Source: an uncultured Oscillospiraceae bacterium (GTDB lineage Bacteria > Bacillota > Clostridia > Oscillospirales > Ruminococcaceae). From it: a stretch of 64,000 nt of DNA. The number at the start of each line of letters is the position of its first letter. The first letter of the stretch is position 1. Positions 34,251 through 43,737 of this stretch are shown here, in pieces. The stretch covers positions 62,001 through 126,000 of the forward strand of contig CAKSLI010000004.1 in the NCBI GenBank assembly GCA_934466475.1, given 5' to 3'. The notes beneath the pieces were generated by a model, which saw nothing but the letters and a program-made list of their open reading frames with translations, was not told the DNA's origin and did not search any database. Both the position numbers and the translations under genes were made by a program.

Positions 34251-35684
34251 TTGAAAGTTAGATGGAATAAAAAGTACACCACTATTGCAGTCTACTCGCT
34301 GATAGTCATTGCATTGACAGTGCTGTTCGTGGTATTTGTATTCAAGTTTGATTCATTCAAGCAGGGATTTTCGTGGATAGGCGAGGTCGCCGCCCCGATC
34401 ATATGCGGCGTTGTGATAGCCTTTATTGTAAATCCGCTGATGGTGTGGATAGAGAAAACGTTTTTCAGGAAGCTGACCACAGAACCGCCAACCGGGAAGA
34501 ATCCGGTCATGAAGAAGCTGGCGGATTCCCGGGTGGGTTCCACCGTGGTCGTAAAGCAGCTTGAAAAGCACTCGCCGTCCATTGAGAAAAAACGCCGTCG
34601 CCGGAAGCTAACTGCAAGGGCGCTTTCGGTGACGATATCCTATATCATTGTTCTTGCGGCGGTGGTCGGGATATGCGTTGCGGTAGTCCCCAGTGTTGCA
34701 AAGAGCATTGTTGACCTTGCCGACCAGATGCCCGGTTATGTCAAAAAGCTGGACGCTTTCCTCGGTGATTTCTTCGCGAATGACCCGGAAATGGCGGGAA
34801 TAATTTCCGACAGCTTTTCGAGCATAGGTTCCGCCGTTCAGAAGATCTCCTCAATGATTGAGCCGGTGGCAGGGGATATAATGTCCAGCGTTTCCAACGG
34901 AGTTATCAAGCTCGCGGCGGGGCTTCTTACGGGACTTAAAAACGTTGTTATAGGTCTTATTGTGGGAATATATCTGCTGTTCAGCAAGGAGCGCTTCCTG
35001 GCGCAGACCAAAAAGATCCTGTTTGCATTCCTGAAGAATAACGTATGCCAGCGCGTATTCTACGTTGGTTCCAGGACGAACGCGATATTCAAGAGCTACA
35101 TCGTCACTAACCTGCTTGACGCCCTGATAATCTTTGCGGCAATGGCGATAGGCTGTCTCGTTATGGGGATGCCATATCCCATGCTCCTTGCGGTAGTGTG
35201 CGGCGTTACAAACCTGATTCCGTTCTTCGGTCCGTTTATCGGGGCGATTCCGTGCGGTCTGCTGATACTTCTGGTCGATCCGGTAAAGGTCATCTGGTTT
35301 GAGCTTTTCGTGCTGGTTCTCCAGCAGATAGACGGAAATGTCATCAAGCCGCACCTTTTCGGCGGTTCAATGGGGCTTCCGGCGGTCTGGGTGCTCGTTT
35401 CGATAACGATAGGCGGCGGATTGTTCGGTATTCCGGGAATGCTCCTCGGAGTTCCGGTGTTTGCAGTGATATACCTGCTGTTCGCGGAGTTTGTTTCCTC
35501 CAAGCTGAAAAGGAAGAACATGCCTGAGAAAACGGAGATCTACGCCGGGGACACATCAGAATTTGACGATGACTACGGCTCGGTTGAGCCTGGCGATTCT
35601 TCCGTAAAACAGCCTGCGGAAGAATCTGACGCTGAGCCGTCCGGAACCCGGCTGAAGAAGACTGAAAGGAAAACCAGCAAATAA
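34251..35684 (+). CDS. AI-2E family membrane transporter (paralog 1)
   Basis: A 477-residue inner-membrane protein of the AI-2E/YdiK/PerM superfamily, with about seven to eight helices and the typical NLIPFFGPFIGAIPCGLLIL and GGSMGLPAVWVLVSI motifs. A charged insertion of about 50 residues (near 80-130, rich in Lys/Arg) separates helices 2 and 3, and the last 55 residues are acidic and soluble. Starts with TTG behind GGAGGT. Members export small molecules or ions; the substrate here is unknown. It converges on a paralog. Confidence 0.88.
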   Translation: MKVRWNKKYTTIAVYSLIVIALTVLFVVFVFKFDSFKQGFSWIGEVAAPIICGVVIAFIVNPLMVWIEKTFFRKLTTEPPTGKNPVMKKLADSRVGSTVVVKQLEKHSPSIEKKRRRRKLTARALSVTISYIIVLAAVVGICVAVVPSVAKSIVDLADQMPGYVKKLDAFLGDFFANDPEMAGIISDSFSSIGSAVQKISSMIEPVAGDIMSSVSNGVIKLAAGLLTGLKNVVIGLIVGIYLLFSKERFLAQTKKILFAFLKNNVCQRVFYVGSRTNAIFKSYIVTNLLDALIIFAAMAIGCLVMGMPYPMLLAVVCGVTNLIPFFGPFIGAIPCGLLILLVDPVKVIWFELFVLVLQQIDGNVIKPHLFGGSMGLPAVWVLVSITIGGGLFGIPGMLLGVPVFAVIYLLFAEFVSSKLKRKNMPEKTEIYAGDTSEFDDDYGSVEPGDSSVKQPAEESDAEPSGTRLKKTERKTSK

Positions 35685-35705
35685 AGTGCGGATAACTCGC
35701 GGGAT

Positions 35706-35746
35706 AAAAAATTATGGGCGGTCGTTCTGACTGCCCATAATTTTTA
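35706..35746. terminator. Bidirectional terminator between the AI-2E genes
   Basis: AAAAATTATGGGC and GCCCATAATTTTT form a stem flanked by A and T runs, suiting both converging transcripts. Confidence 0.88.
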
Positions 35747-37111
35747 TTTTCTGTCTTTCTTTTCAGGAGTTTTGTTTTTCTCGTCCTTGTGGTTAGGGAA
35801 CTTCTTTTTACAGTCCTCAACGCGCGCCCTGATGACGTCCGTGAAGCCGTGCTTCTGTTCCTTGACCGGTTCTGGAACCGGGTCAGGCTCGTTGCATACA
35901 TAGTCCGGAGTGATGTAGCTTACGTCCCGGGCGTATTCCGAGGTCTTCTGCGGCAGTTTGCGCTTGCGGAGCCTGCCCTCGATGAAATCCTTTACCAGCA
36001 TGTAGAGCACGGCGAATACCGGAACTCCGAGGAGCATTCCGAGCATACCGAAAAGCCCGCCGCCTATGAGTATCGCAATGAGAATCCACACCGCGGGAAG
36101 TCCGGTGGAGTCGCCGAGTATCCACGGCGCAATGATGTTTCCGTCTATCGTCTGGAGCACTACCACGAAAATTATGAACCAGAGCGCCTGGATCGGCTGT
36201 TCAGAAAGCAGGAGCAGCAGCGTGCAGGGAATCGCTCCGATGAACGGGCCTACATACGGGATAAGGTTGAATACGAACATTATTGCCGCGATAAGCAGCG
36301 AATACGGGAGCTGGAGTACCGTGCAGCCTATGAAGCAGAGGATAGCCACAATGAACGCTTCTATTATCTTTCCGATTATGGAGCCGAGGAACTTCTTGCT
36401 TGCCTCGCGGCATACTGCGAGGAATCTCTGGGCTCTCTCGACTTTCAGAAACGCGAAGATGAATTTCTTCGTCTGCCCGATGAACATTTCCTTGCGCGCG
36501 AGCAGGTAGATAGAGATGATAAGTCCCAGCAGGACGTTCTTCATCGTGTCGATTATCGCCCAGACGGTCGCAGCAACGTTTCCGACCATTCCCATGAGCT
36601 CGTTGGAATACTGCTTCCAGATACCGGCGATGAACTGGTTGAAATCGTCCAGCGGGTTGCCGAGGAACTCCACCAGTGCAGGATTGTCTTCAAATATCTT
36701 GTTGAGCCATTCCTTTATCGTATTGATGTAGCTGTCCATGTTGCCGATGATGACAACGATGTTCTCCACCAACTGTGGGATAACCATGATTACGATGAGC
36801 GCCAGAATCAGCAGCACCGCCAGCATTGTCAGCGTAACGGATATCGCTCTCGCCTGACCGCGCTTTTTCTTCTCAGGGGAGCCTGAGAGTTTTTTCAGCG
36901 GACCGTTCTCGATTTTTGTCATCAGCGGATTCAGCAGGTAGGCGCAGAATATGCCTATCACGATCGGGGTAGCGACAGCTCCCAGCACGGACAGCTTGCT
37001 CATTACCGCGTCAAAATTGAATATGATCATTATAGCGATAGCGCTGACAATGACCGCGCATACGGAATATACCGCAATGGTCAGGTATTTCCGGTTCCAG
37101 TTTATGTTCAT
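35744..37111 (-). CDS. AI-2E family membrane transporter (paralog 2)
   Basis: A 455-residue paralog of the preceding protein (shared opening INWNRKYLTIAVYS versus VRWNKKYTTIAVYS). Family motifs NLIPYVGPFIGAIPCTLLLL and GDSTGLPAVWILIAI are present. The C-terminal 65 residues are soluble, Lys/Pro-rich. ATG 37111 is chosen by GGAGGAAGG; a longer frame to 37153 would run into the mobile element. The element at 37139 separates the gene from its original upstream region. Confidence 0.88.
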   Translation of the reverse strand: MNINWNRKYLTIAVYSVCAVIVSAIAIMIIFNFDAVMSKLSVLGAVATPIVIGIFCAYLLNPLMTKIENGPLKKLSGSPEKKKRGQARAISVTLTMLAVLLILALIVIMVIPQLVENIVVIIGNMDSYINTIKEWLNKIFEDNPALVEFLGNPLDDFNQFIAGIWKQYSNELMGMVGNVAATVWAIIDTMKNVLLGLIISIYLLARKEMFIGQTKKFIFAFLKVERAQRFLAVCREASKKFLGSIIGKIIEAFIVAILCFIGCTVLQLPYSLLIAAIMFVFNLIPYVGPFIGAIPCTLLLLLSEQPIQALWFIIFVVVLQTIDGNIIAPWILGDSTGLPAVWILIAILIGGGLFGMLGMLLGVPVFAVLYMLVKDFIEGRLRKRKLPQKTSEYARDVSYITPDYVCNEPDPVPEPVKEQKHGFTDVIRARVEDCKKKFPNHKDEKNKTPEKKDRK

Positions 37112-37138
37112 AAGACCTTCCTCCGTGGGGTGATTTAG

Positions 37139-37503
37139 GGCAACACCGCACAAAGACCATTTATTGGATTTTGCACGTGTCTTGCTTGCATCTTTCTAGT
37201 TTGGCGCAAAAAATTACATGATTGCTCAACGGATATGTTCTGTGTTGCGCCAAACTTGCATCTTGCACAATTCGTCCTAGCAAGGCGTGTCTCCCCCTGC
37301 GGGGGGAGGTGGCACGAAGTGCCGGAGGGGCTGACCGAAAGACCAGCCTTGCGTCGCTAGTTGTTGACTTGAATACGCTATCGCTTCCGTCAACAACTCC
37401 TCATTGTACAATCTGACGAAAAATCGAGATTAGCCAATCAGCAAAGCGTGTTATTGGCTAATCTAGCTGCGCAATACACGCACAATCTTTGTGCGGTATT
37501 GCC
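37139..37503. mobile_element. 365-bp MITE-like element with TTAG target duplication
   Basis: Terminal inverted repeats GGCAACACCGCACAAAGA and TCTTTGTGCGGTATTGCC (one mismatch), flanked by TTAG at 37135-37138 and 37504-37507. The interior holds several perfect hairpins (TTTGGCGCAA/TTGCGCCAAA, GTTGTTGAC/GTCAACAAC, GATTAGCCAAT/ATTGGCTAATC) and a CTCCCCC/GGGGGAG element. No coding capacity. Its ends are unrelated to the 230-bp family. Confidence 0.88.
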
Positions 37504-37661
37504 TTAGATGTATTTATTATACACCACGCTGGTAAAAAAATCAATAGACTATGTTAAGTATTGGCACCGGTGCGAAGAATAATTTCAGCCCTGCGGTGCA
37601 GAATATCAATGCGGCGGAAATGCCGGAATTTACGGAGCAACGCTCCACAGGAGGAAATGAA

Positions 37662-37784
37662 ATGTCCAATCAGAATAACCAGAACAACCAGAGCCAGAAC
37701 AGACAGAACCAGCAGGATCAGCAGAACCGTCAGAACCAGAACGGTCAGAACAGACAGAACCAGCAGGGTCAGAACAACAGATAA
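37662..37784 (+). CDS. Small Asn/Gln-rich protein
   Basis: A 40-residue peptide made almost entirely of Asn, Gln, Arg, Asp and Gly (starts MSNQNNQNNQSQ). ATG 37662 follows AGGAGG by 7 bases and the gene is closed by a good terminator, which argues for real expression despite low complexity. No signal peptide or motif. Function unknown. Confidence 0.6.
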   Translation: MSNQNNQNNQSQNRQNQQDQQNRQNQNGQNRQNQQGQNNR

Positions 37785-37798
37785 ATCCCGGGTTCAGG

Positions 37799-37837
37799 CA
37801 ATAAATGGGAGAGCGCCGCTTTCCCATTTATTGTTTT
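37799..37837 (+). terminator. Terminator of small N/Q-rich gene
   Basis: CAATAAATGGGA pairs with TCCCATTTATTG, followed by TTTT. Confidence 0.85.
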
Positions 37838-37882
37838 CAGATACATATCACCGTTGTTAGGAGAAAAACGCATTGTGCGGTA

Positions 37883-37911
37883 TTGCATTTTTTCCGAAAA
37901 AGTTGTATAAT
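37883..37911 (+). promoter_or_regulatory. Promoter of pduL
   Basis: TTGCAT (37883-37888) and TATAAT (37906-37911), 17 bp. The -35 lies inside TTGTGCGGTATTGC, identical to the end of the 365-bp element. Confidence 0.8.
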
Positions 37912-37961
37912 GTTCACAGAACGGTTATTCCGTTGAAATCATTTTTTCGGAGGAGATCAAA

Positions 37962-38546
37962 ATGGCAGACAACGAAGTACTTATCGAAACATCTGCAAGA
38001 CACGTTCACGTTACCCAGGAGACGCTGGAGGCTCTTTTCGGCAAGGGCGCACAGCTGACCAAGAAGAAGGACCTTTCCCAGCCAGGTCAGTTCGCAAGCG
38101 AGCAGCGCGTTACAGTAGTAGGCCCCAAGAAGGAGCTTGCTAACGTAAGCATTCTGGGACCGGTACGTCCTGCTGACCAGGTAGAGCTTTCCGCTACCGA
38201 TGCACGTTCCATAGGTCTTGGCATTGATATCCGCGAGAGCGGCGATATCGCCGGCACACCGGGATGTACACTGAGAGGCCCCGCAGGCGAGGTAACGATC
38301 AAGGAGGGCGTTATCGTAGCAAAGCGCCACATCCACCTCACCCCTGAGACCGCAGAGAAGCTCGGCGTAAAGAACAAGGATATCGTATGGGTAAAGACCA
38401 ACACCAACGGCAGAAACGCGATCCTTGGCGATGTGGTTATCCGCGTAAGCGAGAAGTTTGCTGACGCTATGCACATCGACACCGATGAGTCCAACGCGAT
38501 AAGCGCAGTTCCCGGACTTATGGGTACCATAATCAAGGAGCTCTGA
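37962..38546 (+). CDS. pduL: Phosphate propanoyltransferase / phosphotransacylase (PduL family)
   Basis: A 194-residue enzyme interconverting acyl-CoA and acyl phosphate. Two metal-binding motifs are visible, SARHVHV near residues 11-17 and KRHIHLTPE near 122-130, matching the two PduL beta-barrel domains. There is no N-terminal microcompartment-targeting helix and no shell genes nearby, so this is probably the housekeeping phosphotransacetylase used for acetate formation instead of Pta. Monocistronic with its own promoter and terminator. Confidence 0.92.
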   Translation: MADNEVLIETSARHVHVTQETLEALFGKGAQLTKKKDLSQPGQFASEQRVTVVGPKKELANVSILGPVRPADQVELSATDARSIGLGIDIRESGDIAGTPGCTLRGPAGEVTIKEGVIVAKRHIHLTPETAEKLGVKNKDIVWVKTNTNGRNAILGDVVIRVSEKFADAMHIDTDESNAISAVPGLMGTIIKEL

Positions 38547-38553
38547 TTCCGGT

Positions 38554-38592
38554 TATCCCCCGCTCCGTGACCCGGGGCAGGGGATATTTTTA
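38554..38592 (+). terminator. Terminator of pduL
   Basis: TATCCCC and GGGGATA close a GC-rich hairpin, followed by TTTTTAT. Confidence 0.8.
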
Positions 38593-38632
38593 TCAGGGCG
38601 CATTATATGACAATTTGCGATATTTTTATCTG

Positions 38633-38661
38633 TTGACAATTATTTTATGATGTATTATAAT
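38633..38661 (+). promoter_or_regulatory. Promoter of the three-gene unknown operon
   Basis: TTGACA (38633-38638) and TATAAT (38656-38661), 17 bp spacing. Confidence 0.88.
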
Positions 38662-38729
38662 AGAAGAAGTTGGAAAACAAATACGCGGCGGAGCCTCTGG
38701 CGTCTGCTGTCTGGAGGAAAGGAGGTCAC

Positions 38730-39785
38730 ATGTCAGCTCCAGTAAAGGAAAAGGAGAACGAAGAAACCGCAGAGTACAGCGCCTCTGTACAGTTTTCAGC
38801 GCAGTTCATCTCCGGACAGGGAGAAACGGCGGAGGAACAGGATATTCCAACCGAACTTCTCCCGGACGGCAGCGAACAGCCTGAAGAACCGGAGGACTAC
38901 ATACAGCAGACGGAAACTATCCAGGAGGAAATGACCCGGCGCGACCGCGAGATACTTTCAGCCCTGGACGAAGTCCTGCGGAAGAACACCGTGGAGCCGG
39001 AGCACATGCAGCGCCGCAGGAAACGCCGCCCGGATCCGCGCCGGTTCATTATCGGGACGACTGAAAAGGGCGCAGGTCTTGTGACCCTTGCCCTTACGCT
39101 GGTTTTCCTGGGGATAGTCACGCTGTGCGTGCTGGTCTCCGGCAGCGGCGATTATATGCTTATTGCGAAGCTGTCCCCGGCGGCAGCGGTGTTCCTTGGA
39201 CTGGAATTGTTCCTTGGCTGGCTGCTTCCGGGCAGGAAGCTGAGGATAAATATTCCCTGTACGGCGGCGACAGCGGTCATAGTTGCCGGGTGCTGCATAC
39301 TTGCGGCGTCGCTTGAACGCTCCTATACCGAGATACGCGAGGAGCGCAGCGGCAGGCTGGCGGCTGAGGATATCTACGAAAAGAGCTATGCTTCGCTCCA
39401 CCATGCGGCGGATATACTCACGCTTTCAGTGGAGGTAGACGCTTCGCCGGAAAATGACGGCTCCGGAGAACTGACCCGGGGCGACCGCGTGAACATCACG
39501 GTCGTATTTGACGGTTCCTATAAGACGCCGGGGGAATTTGCTCAGGAATGCCGCAGCGTTATGGACGCCTACGATTCTATGGGCATACCAGTTATGAATT
39601 ACCATTTCAGCTCGGATACAAGGCTGACCAGCTTCAGCCTGGACGTTGAGGGACTGTTCCAGCAGGACAGGAACGCTTCAGAGCTCGCAGAGCTGGTGAA
39701 TTATTTTTACTTTGAGGATTACGATTATATTCCGGATATTGATGACCTTACCGCGGAAGCAACCGCTGAGGCCACGAGTGAATAA
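38730..39785 (+). CDS. Uncharacterised three-helix membrane protein
   Basis: A 351-residue protein I do not recognise. An acidic cytoplasmic-looking N-terminus (1-110, ending in a basic RRRKRRPDPRR patch) is followed by three hydrophobic segments (about 114-136, 143-168, 173-196) and a 155-residue soluble C-terminal domain with a very acidic end. ATG 38730 is chosen because AAAGGAGG lies 4 to 5 bases upstream; a TTG at 38670 would give a longer form. Eight bases separate it from the large next gene, so they form an operon. Confidence 0.78.
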   Translation: MSAPVKEKENEETAEYSASVQFSAQFISGQGETAEEQDIPTELLPDGSEQPEEPEDYIQQTETIQEEMTRRDREILSALDEVLRKNTVEPEHMQRRRKRRPDPRRFIIGTTEKGAGLVTLALTLVFLGIVTLCVLVSGSGDYMLIAKLSPAAAVFLGLELFLGWLLPGRKLRINIPCTAATAVIVAGCCILAASLERSYTEIREERSGRLAAEDIYEKSYASLHHAADILTLSVEVDASPENDGSGELTRGDRVNITVVFDGSYKTPGEFAQECRSVMDAYDSMGIPVMNYHFSSDTRLTSFSLDVEGLFQQDRNASELAELVNYFYFEDYDYIPDIDDLTAEATAEATSE

Positions 39786-39793
39786 ATCATACT

Positions 39794-41983
39794 ATGAGAA
39801 AGGCTATACCAGTGTTTGACAAGAATAATATAGAAGAACTCGGAAACTGCATTGCACGTCAGTTTCCTGACGAGGGGATCTACCGCATTTCAAGGATCGA
39901 AGAGTGGCTCGCCACAAACGGCTGGACAATGGAGAAGCTTGGCGTAAGCGATTTCCACGAGCTGATAAGGCAGGCGCCGGAGCTTTTCGGCACTCCGTAC
40001 TACAATGCGGACAATTACGTTATAGTACGCCGCTGGCACGGCAGGGACAATGACACCTCCCACCCGGCGGACAGCTTTTTCGGCAACAAGAACATCATTC
40101 TCAACGACGATATAATCGAGATGTCCCAGCAGTCGCTGTACGCCCTGACAAAGGTCATGGGCTGGGGGCTCAGCGTCCAGGAGATGAAGCAGGAGATATA
40201 CGACAGCTTCGCAAGGGAGCGCGACGCCGGCAAGCTGGTGATCCGCGATGACAGATACATATTCAGAATAGGCTGCTGCGCGGATGGATTCCAGGTAAAC
40301 GGCATAATTACCAAGAATATCAGTCCGAGAGGGAAGAGCCTCTATTTCTCGTTTGAGAAAACCGAGATACGCGACAGCGAATTTGTGCCGAGGCACCGCG
40401 CTGCCCCGGTTCCCGCCGAGGTCAGCGAAAGCGTAAAGGCTGAGATATACCGCCTGCTCAGCGGAGCGTTCCCTTTTGACGTGCCGCAGCATATGGCGGC
40501 AGTCAGCAAGCTGCTGACGGACAACCACATTGACCGTGCAAAATTCGGATTCATCAAGATGAAGGAGCTCCTGGCACAGATGGACTTCCTTGAAATGACG
40601 GACATCCTGCTTGGCGGAGTTCCGCAGATAATGGTCACGCTGCACAGATCTTCTAAGTACCAGGCGGCTGTCTATCAGCCCGCTCTCCGGGAGAATGCGG
40701 AAGCAGAGCAGCCCTCCGGCAATATACCGGCAGGCAGCCTGGAGGATTTCTGCTATCTCCCGCAGAAGCCCCTCGGCATACTCATGCAGTTCCTTGAGGG
40801 CAGCGGCATTCACCGTGATTTCGGCGAGCTCCGCAAGGATCTCGGCGAGGATTTCGACAAGGCAAAATCTGACGGCGCCGTGCGCTTTTACGATGGCAAG
40901 ATAATATTCCCCTGCCGCTGGAAGCATTCGGACGGAACACCCGTGGAGCTCACGCTGAAGCCCTCTACATACGAGGGGAAGCAGCCGTGGTTCCTGAACT
41001 TCGTGGATACCCAGCTCCGCAGCAGGGAACCCCGTATGGTGCAGCCGGGCAGACAGCTTGAATATTTTGCGTTCCTTGGCAGCTGGAGCGCGTTCCTGAC
41101 CGATCTGGCGGAGAAGGCAGTTCCGGAGCAGTGGGACTTTGCCGGCTCGCAGCACAGGGAATACCACATACTTATACAGTATATCAAGTATACATTCTAC
41201 CGCCTTACCCGCGAAAACAAGGTATGCATTTCTGATGACAAGCAGTTTGCCTGCTTCAATACCGGGCTCGTGGATAAGCACTACGACGACATCTACGCAT
41301 GCTTCACGCCGAACGACCCCGGCTGCGAGACAGAGTGGAAGTTCGCAGGCTTCTGTACGGCGGCTAACCGCACGCTCGGCAAGCAGATAGTCAATTATTT
41401 CAGCCCGCTGCCGCAGCCCCCGCACTACTTTGACCGCGGAGACCAGCTGTTCTTTGATGTGACGAAGCAGCTCCTGACGGATTTCGACCATATAATCATA
41501 GACAACGTTGACCGGCTGCCGCTGCCATTCCTTGCAGAGCAGTTCACCGACTGCCGCGAGGCCGCCGATATAGTGGCAGAGCTGCGCACGACCGCGGACA
41601 ATTTCCGCAAGCGCGAGCTCTATGAGCAGCTCAGGCAGATACTTACCGATAACAGCAGGCTGTTCCTGCGCATACAGAACCGCATAAAGGATTCCATAGA
41701 GCTTGCAAGGAAGCGCGTAAGACGCAACTACAAGACCGCGATACCGTCCTATTACCCTAAGAGAAATTCGATGTCGTTCATGCTTCCGCTGTGTCTCACT
41801 GATGAGGAGACTCCGGATATCGCACTGGTGGTCGAGCAGACTCCCTCCGGAAATTATCAGGGTCAGACGGTGCTGACTCTCGGTCAGGCGTATATTGACG
41901 CGCGCCTGCTGTGCCAGCTCAACAGCGAGTGGCTCACTACGGGAGTGCATACTGGTCAGTCAGAGGAGGAACCAGAGGAATGA
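39794..41983 (+). CDS. Large protein with OST-HTH/LOTUS-like repeats and DUF3825-like domain
   Basis: A 729-residue soluble protein. The first 70 residues (EEWLATNGWTMEKLGVSDF, then APELFGTPYYNADNYVIVRR) and about 215-290 look like OST-HTH/LOTUS winged helices, a fold that binds RNA; a third related unit may cover about 315-395. The region about 415-610 (FLGSWSAFLTDLAEKA, FNTGLVDKHYDDIYACF) matches my memory of DUF3825. RNA binding or processing is therefore plausible, but no catalytic motif is evident. Both domain calls are from pattern memory. It overlaps the Hpt gene by ATGA. Confidence 0.75.
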   Translation: MRKAIPVFDKNNIEELGNCIARQFPDEGIYRISRIEEWLATNGWTMEKLGVSDFHELIRQAPELFGTPYYNADNYVIVRRWHGRDNDTSHPADSFFGNKNIILNDDIIEMSQQSLYALTKVMGWGLSVQEMKQEIYDSFARERDAGKLVIRDDRYIFRIGCCADGFQVNGIITKNISPRGKSLYFSFEKTEIRDSEFVPRHRAAPVPAEVSESVKAEIYRLLSGAFPFDVPQHMAAVSKLLTDNHIDRAKFGFIKMKELLAQMDFLEMTDILLGGVPQIMVTLHRSSKYQAAVYQPALRENAEAEQPSGNIPAGSLEDFCYLPQKPLGILMQFLEGSGIHRDFGELRKDLGEDFDKAKSDGAVRFYDGKIIFPCRWKHSDGTPVELTLKPSTYEGKQPWFLNFVDTQLRSREPRMVQPGRQLEYFAFLGSWSAFLTDLAEKAVPEQWDFAGSQHREYHILIQYIKYTFYRLTRENKVCISDDKQFACFNTGLVDKHYDDIYACFTPNDPGCETEWKFAGFCTAANRTLGKQIVNYFSPLPQPPHYFDRGDQLFFDVTKQLLTDFDHIIIDNVDRLPLPFLAEQFTDCREAADIVAELRTTADNFRKRELYEQLRQILTDNSRLFLRIQNRIKDSIELARKRVRRNYKTAIPSYYPKRNSMSFMLPLCLTDEETPDIALVVEQTPSGNYQGQTVLTLGQAYIDARLLCQLNSEWLTTGVHTGQSEEEPEE

Positions 41984-42366
41984 ACGAGGAAGGCTGCAGG
42001 ATAGATTTCAATGCGCTCAGCGCCGCAGGGTTCAACATGAAAGCGGCGGAAGAGCGCTTTGCGGGCATGGGAAAGCTGTACGAGAAGTGCCTGCTGCTGT
42101 ATTTTCATTCTGACAACATAACTAAGCTTGAGGAACTCGCAGCCGCGGGCGACTGGGAAAACGTGTCCCACTGCGCTCATACACTGAAAGGCTCCGCCGG
42201 GAACCTCGCGCTCGACCCGCTGTATGACGTCTACGTGAAGATATGCATCAGCGCCGATAAGCGCGATACCGCCGGCATACCGGAGCTCCTGGCTCGGGCA
42301 AGGAGCTACGAGAACGCTTTCCGAAAGGCCGCCGGCTGTTCTGATATCGTGGATGACGCCCGCTGA
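41980..42366 (+). CDS. Hpt (histidine phosphotransfer) domain protein
   Basis: A 128-residue protein made of a single Hpt four-helix domain. The phosphorylatable His67 is in CAHTLKGSAGNLAL. It overlaps the stop of the large OST-HTH-like gene, so it is translated with it. No histidine kinase or response regulator is present in the window, so its partners must be elsewhere. It suggests that the operon is wired to a phosphorelay. Confidence 0.88.
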   Translation: MNEEGCRIDFNALSAAGFNMKAAEERFAGMGKLYEKCLLLYFHSDNITKLEELAAAGDWENVSHCAHTLKGSAGNLALDPLYDVYVKICISADKRDTAGIPELLARARSYENAFRKAAGCSDIVDDAR

Positions 42367-42410
42367 AAGGCGTCATTCACAAAAATATCAGAAAATATAT
42401 AAAAAAGGAC

Positions 42411-42439
42411 TTGCAAATTTTACTGAAATATAGTAAAAT
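42411..42439 (+). promoter_or_regulatory. Promoter of pgk operon
   Basis: TTGCAA (42411-42416) and TAAAAT (42434-42439), 17 bp spacing, with an A/T-rich upstream tract. Confidence 0.8.
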
Positions 42440-42504
42440 AAAAGCAGAGGGCTTTTATGCCTTTAGTATGTTCAATATTTTCATTATGAAAGGAAATAAT
42501 AACA

Positions 42505-43722
42505 ATGAGCAAACTGAACAAGAAGAATGTTGAAGACCTGAATGTAAAGGGCAAGAAGGTGCTTGTCCGCGTTGACTTCAACGTACCGATGAAGGACGGC
42601 AAGATCACCAACGATAACAGAATCACCGCAGCTCTTCCCACCATCAACAAGCTGGTTGAGAACGGCGCAAAGGTAATCCTCTGCTCTCACCTCGGCAAGC
42701 CGAAGAACGGTCCGGAGGAGAAGTTCTCCCTTAAGGCTGCTGCTGACAGACTGGCTGAGCTCGTAAATACAAAGGTAGTTTTCGCTAAGGACGACAAGGT
42801 AACAGGCGACATCGCAAAGAAGGCTGTTGCTGAGATGAAGGACGGCGAGATCGTTGTTCTCGAGAACACACGTTTCCGCGGCGCAGAAGAGACCAAGAAC
42901 GGCGAGGAGTTCAGCAAGGAGCTGGCAGACCTCACTGACGGCATCTTCGTAATGGACGCTTTCGGTTCCTCCCACAGAGCTCACGCTTCCACAGTAGGCG
43001 TAACAAAGTTCATGAAGGAGACCGCTGTCGGCTACCTGATGAACAAGGAGATCGAGTTCCTCGGCAACGCCGTTGAGAACCCTGTTCGTCCGTTTGTTGC
43101 TATCCTCGGCGGCGCTAAGGTTGCTGACAAGCTCAATGTTATCTCCAACCTGCTCGAGAAGTGCGACACACTGATCATCGGCGGCGGTATGGCTTACACA
43201 TTCCTCAAGGCAAAGGGCTATGAGGTCGGCACATCCCTCGTTGACGATGAGAAGATCGACTACTGCAAGCAGATGATCGAAAAGGCTGAGAAGCTCGGCA
43301 AGAAGCTCCTTCTCCCTGTTGATACAACTATCGCTAAGGCATTCCCTGATCCTATCGACGCTCCGATCGAGGTTTCCGTTGTTGATTCCGACAAGATCCC
43401 GGCTGACATGATGGGTCTTGATATCGGTCCGAAGACAATGGAGCTCTTCGCAGAGGCTGCAAAGACCGCCAAGACTGTTGTATGGAACGGCCCGATGGGC
43501 GTATTTGAGAACCCCGTTCTGAAGAAGGGCACAGTTGCAGTATGCGAGGCTCTCGCAGCAGCTGACGCTACCACCATTATCGGCGGCGGTGACTCCGCAA
43601 CAGCGGCTATCAACCTCGGCTATGCTGACAAGATGAGCCACATCTCCACCGGCGGCGGCGCTTCCCTCGAATACCTCGAAGGCAAGGGTCTGCCCGGCAT
43701 CGACGCTATTCAGGATAAGTAA
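42505..43722 (+). CDS. pgk: Phosphoglycerate kinase
   Basis: A 405-residue glycolytic enzyme transferring phosphate from 1,3-bisphosphoglycerate to ADP. Family landmarks are [11 protein letters not shown] near 21-31, CSHLGKP near 60-66, [15 protein letters not shown] near 149-163, and the nucleotide loop GGGDSATA near 374-381. Codon use is strongly biased, as in a highly expressed gene. It leads pgk-tpiA-gpmI; no gapA is in the window. Confidence 0.97.
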   Translation: MSKLNKKNVEDLNVKGKKVLVRVDFNVPMKDGKITNDNRITAALPTINKLVENGAKVILCSHLGKPKNGPEEKFSLKAAADRLAELVNTKVVFAKDDKVTGDIAKKAVAEMKDGEIVVLENTRFRGAEETKNGEEFSKELADLTDGIFVMDAFGSSHRAHASTVGVTKFMKETAVGYLMNKEIEFLGNAVENPVRPFVAILGGAKVADKLNVISNLLEKCDTLIIGGGMAYTFLKAKGYEVGTSLVDDEKIDYCKQMIEKAEKLGKKLLLPVDTTIAKAFPDPIDAPIEVSVVDSDKIPADMMGLDIGPKTMELFAEAAKTAKTVVWNGPMGVFENPVLKKGTVAVCEALAAADATTIIGGGDSATAAINLGYADKMSHISTGGGASLEYLEGKGLPGIDAIQDK

Positions 43723-43737
43723 TTTCTGACAAACGCG

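Noticed and set aside
39890..41950. 686-residue antisense frame opposite the DUF3825-like gene
   Set aside because: High G+C third positions of the sense gene leave the antisense strand open; no family resemblance and no start signals.
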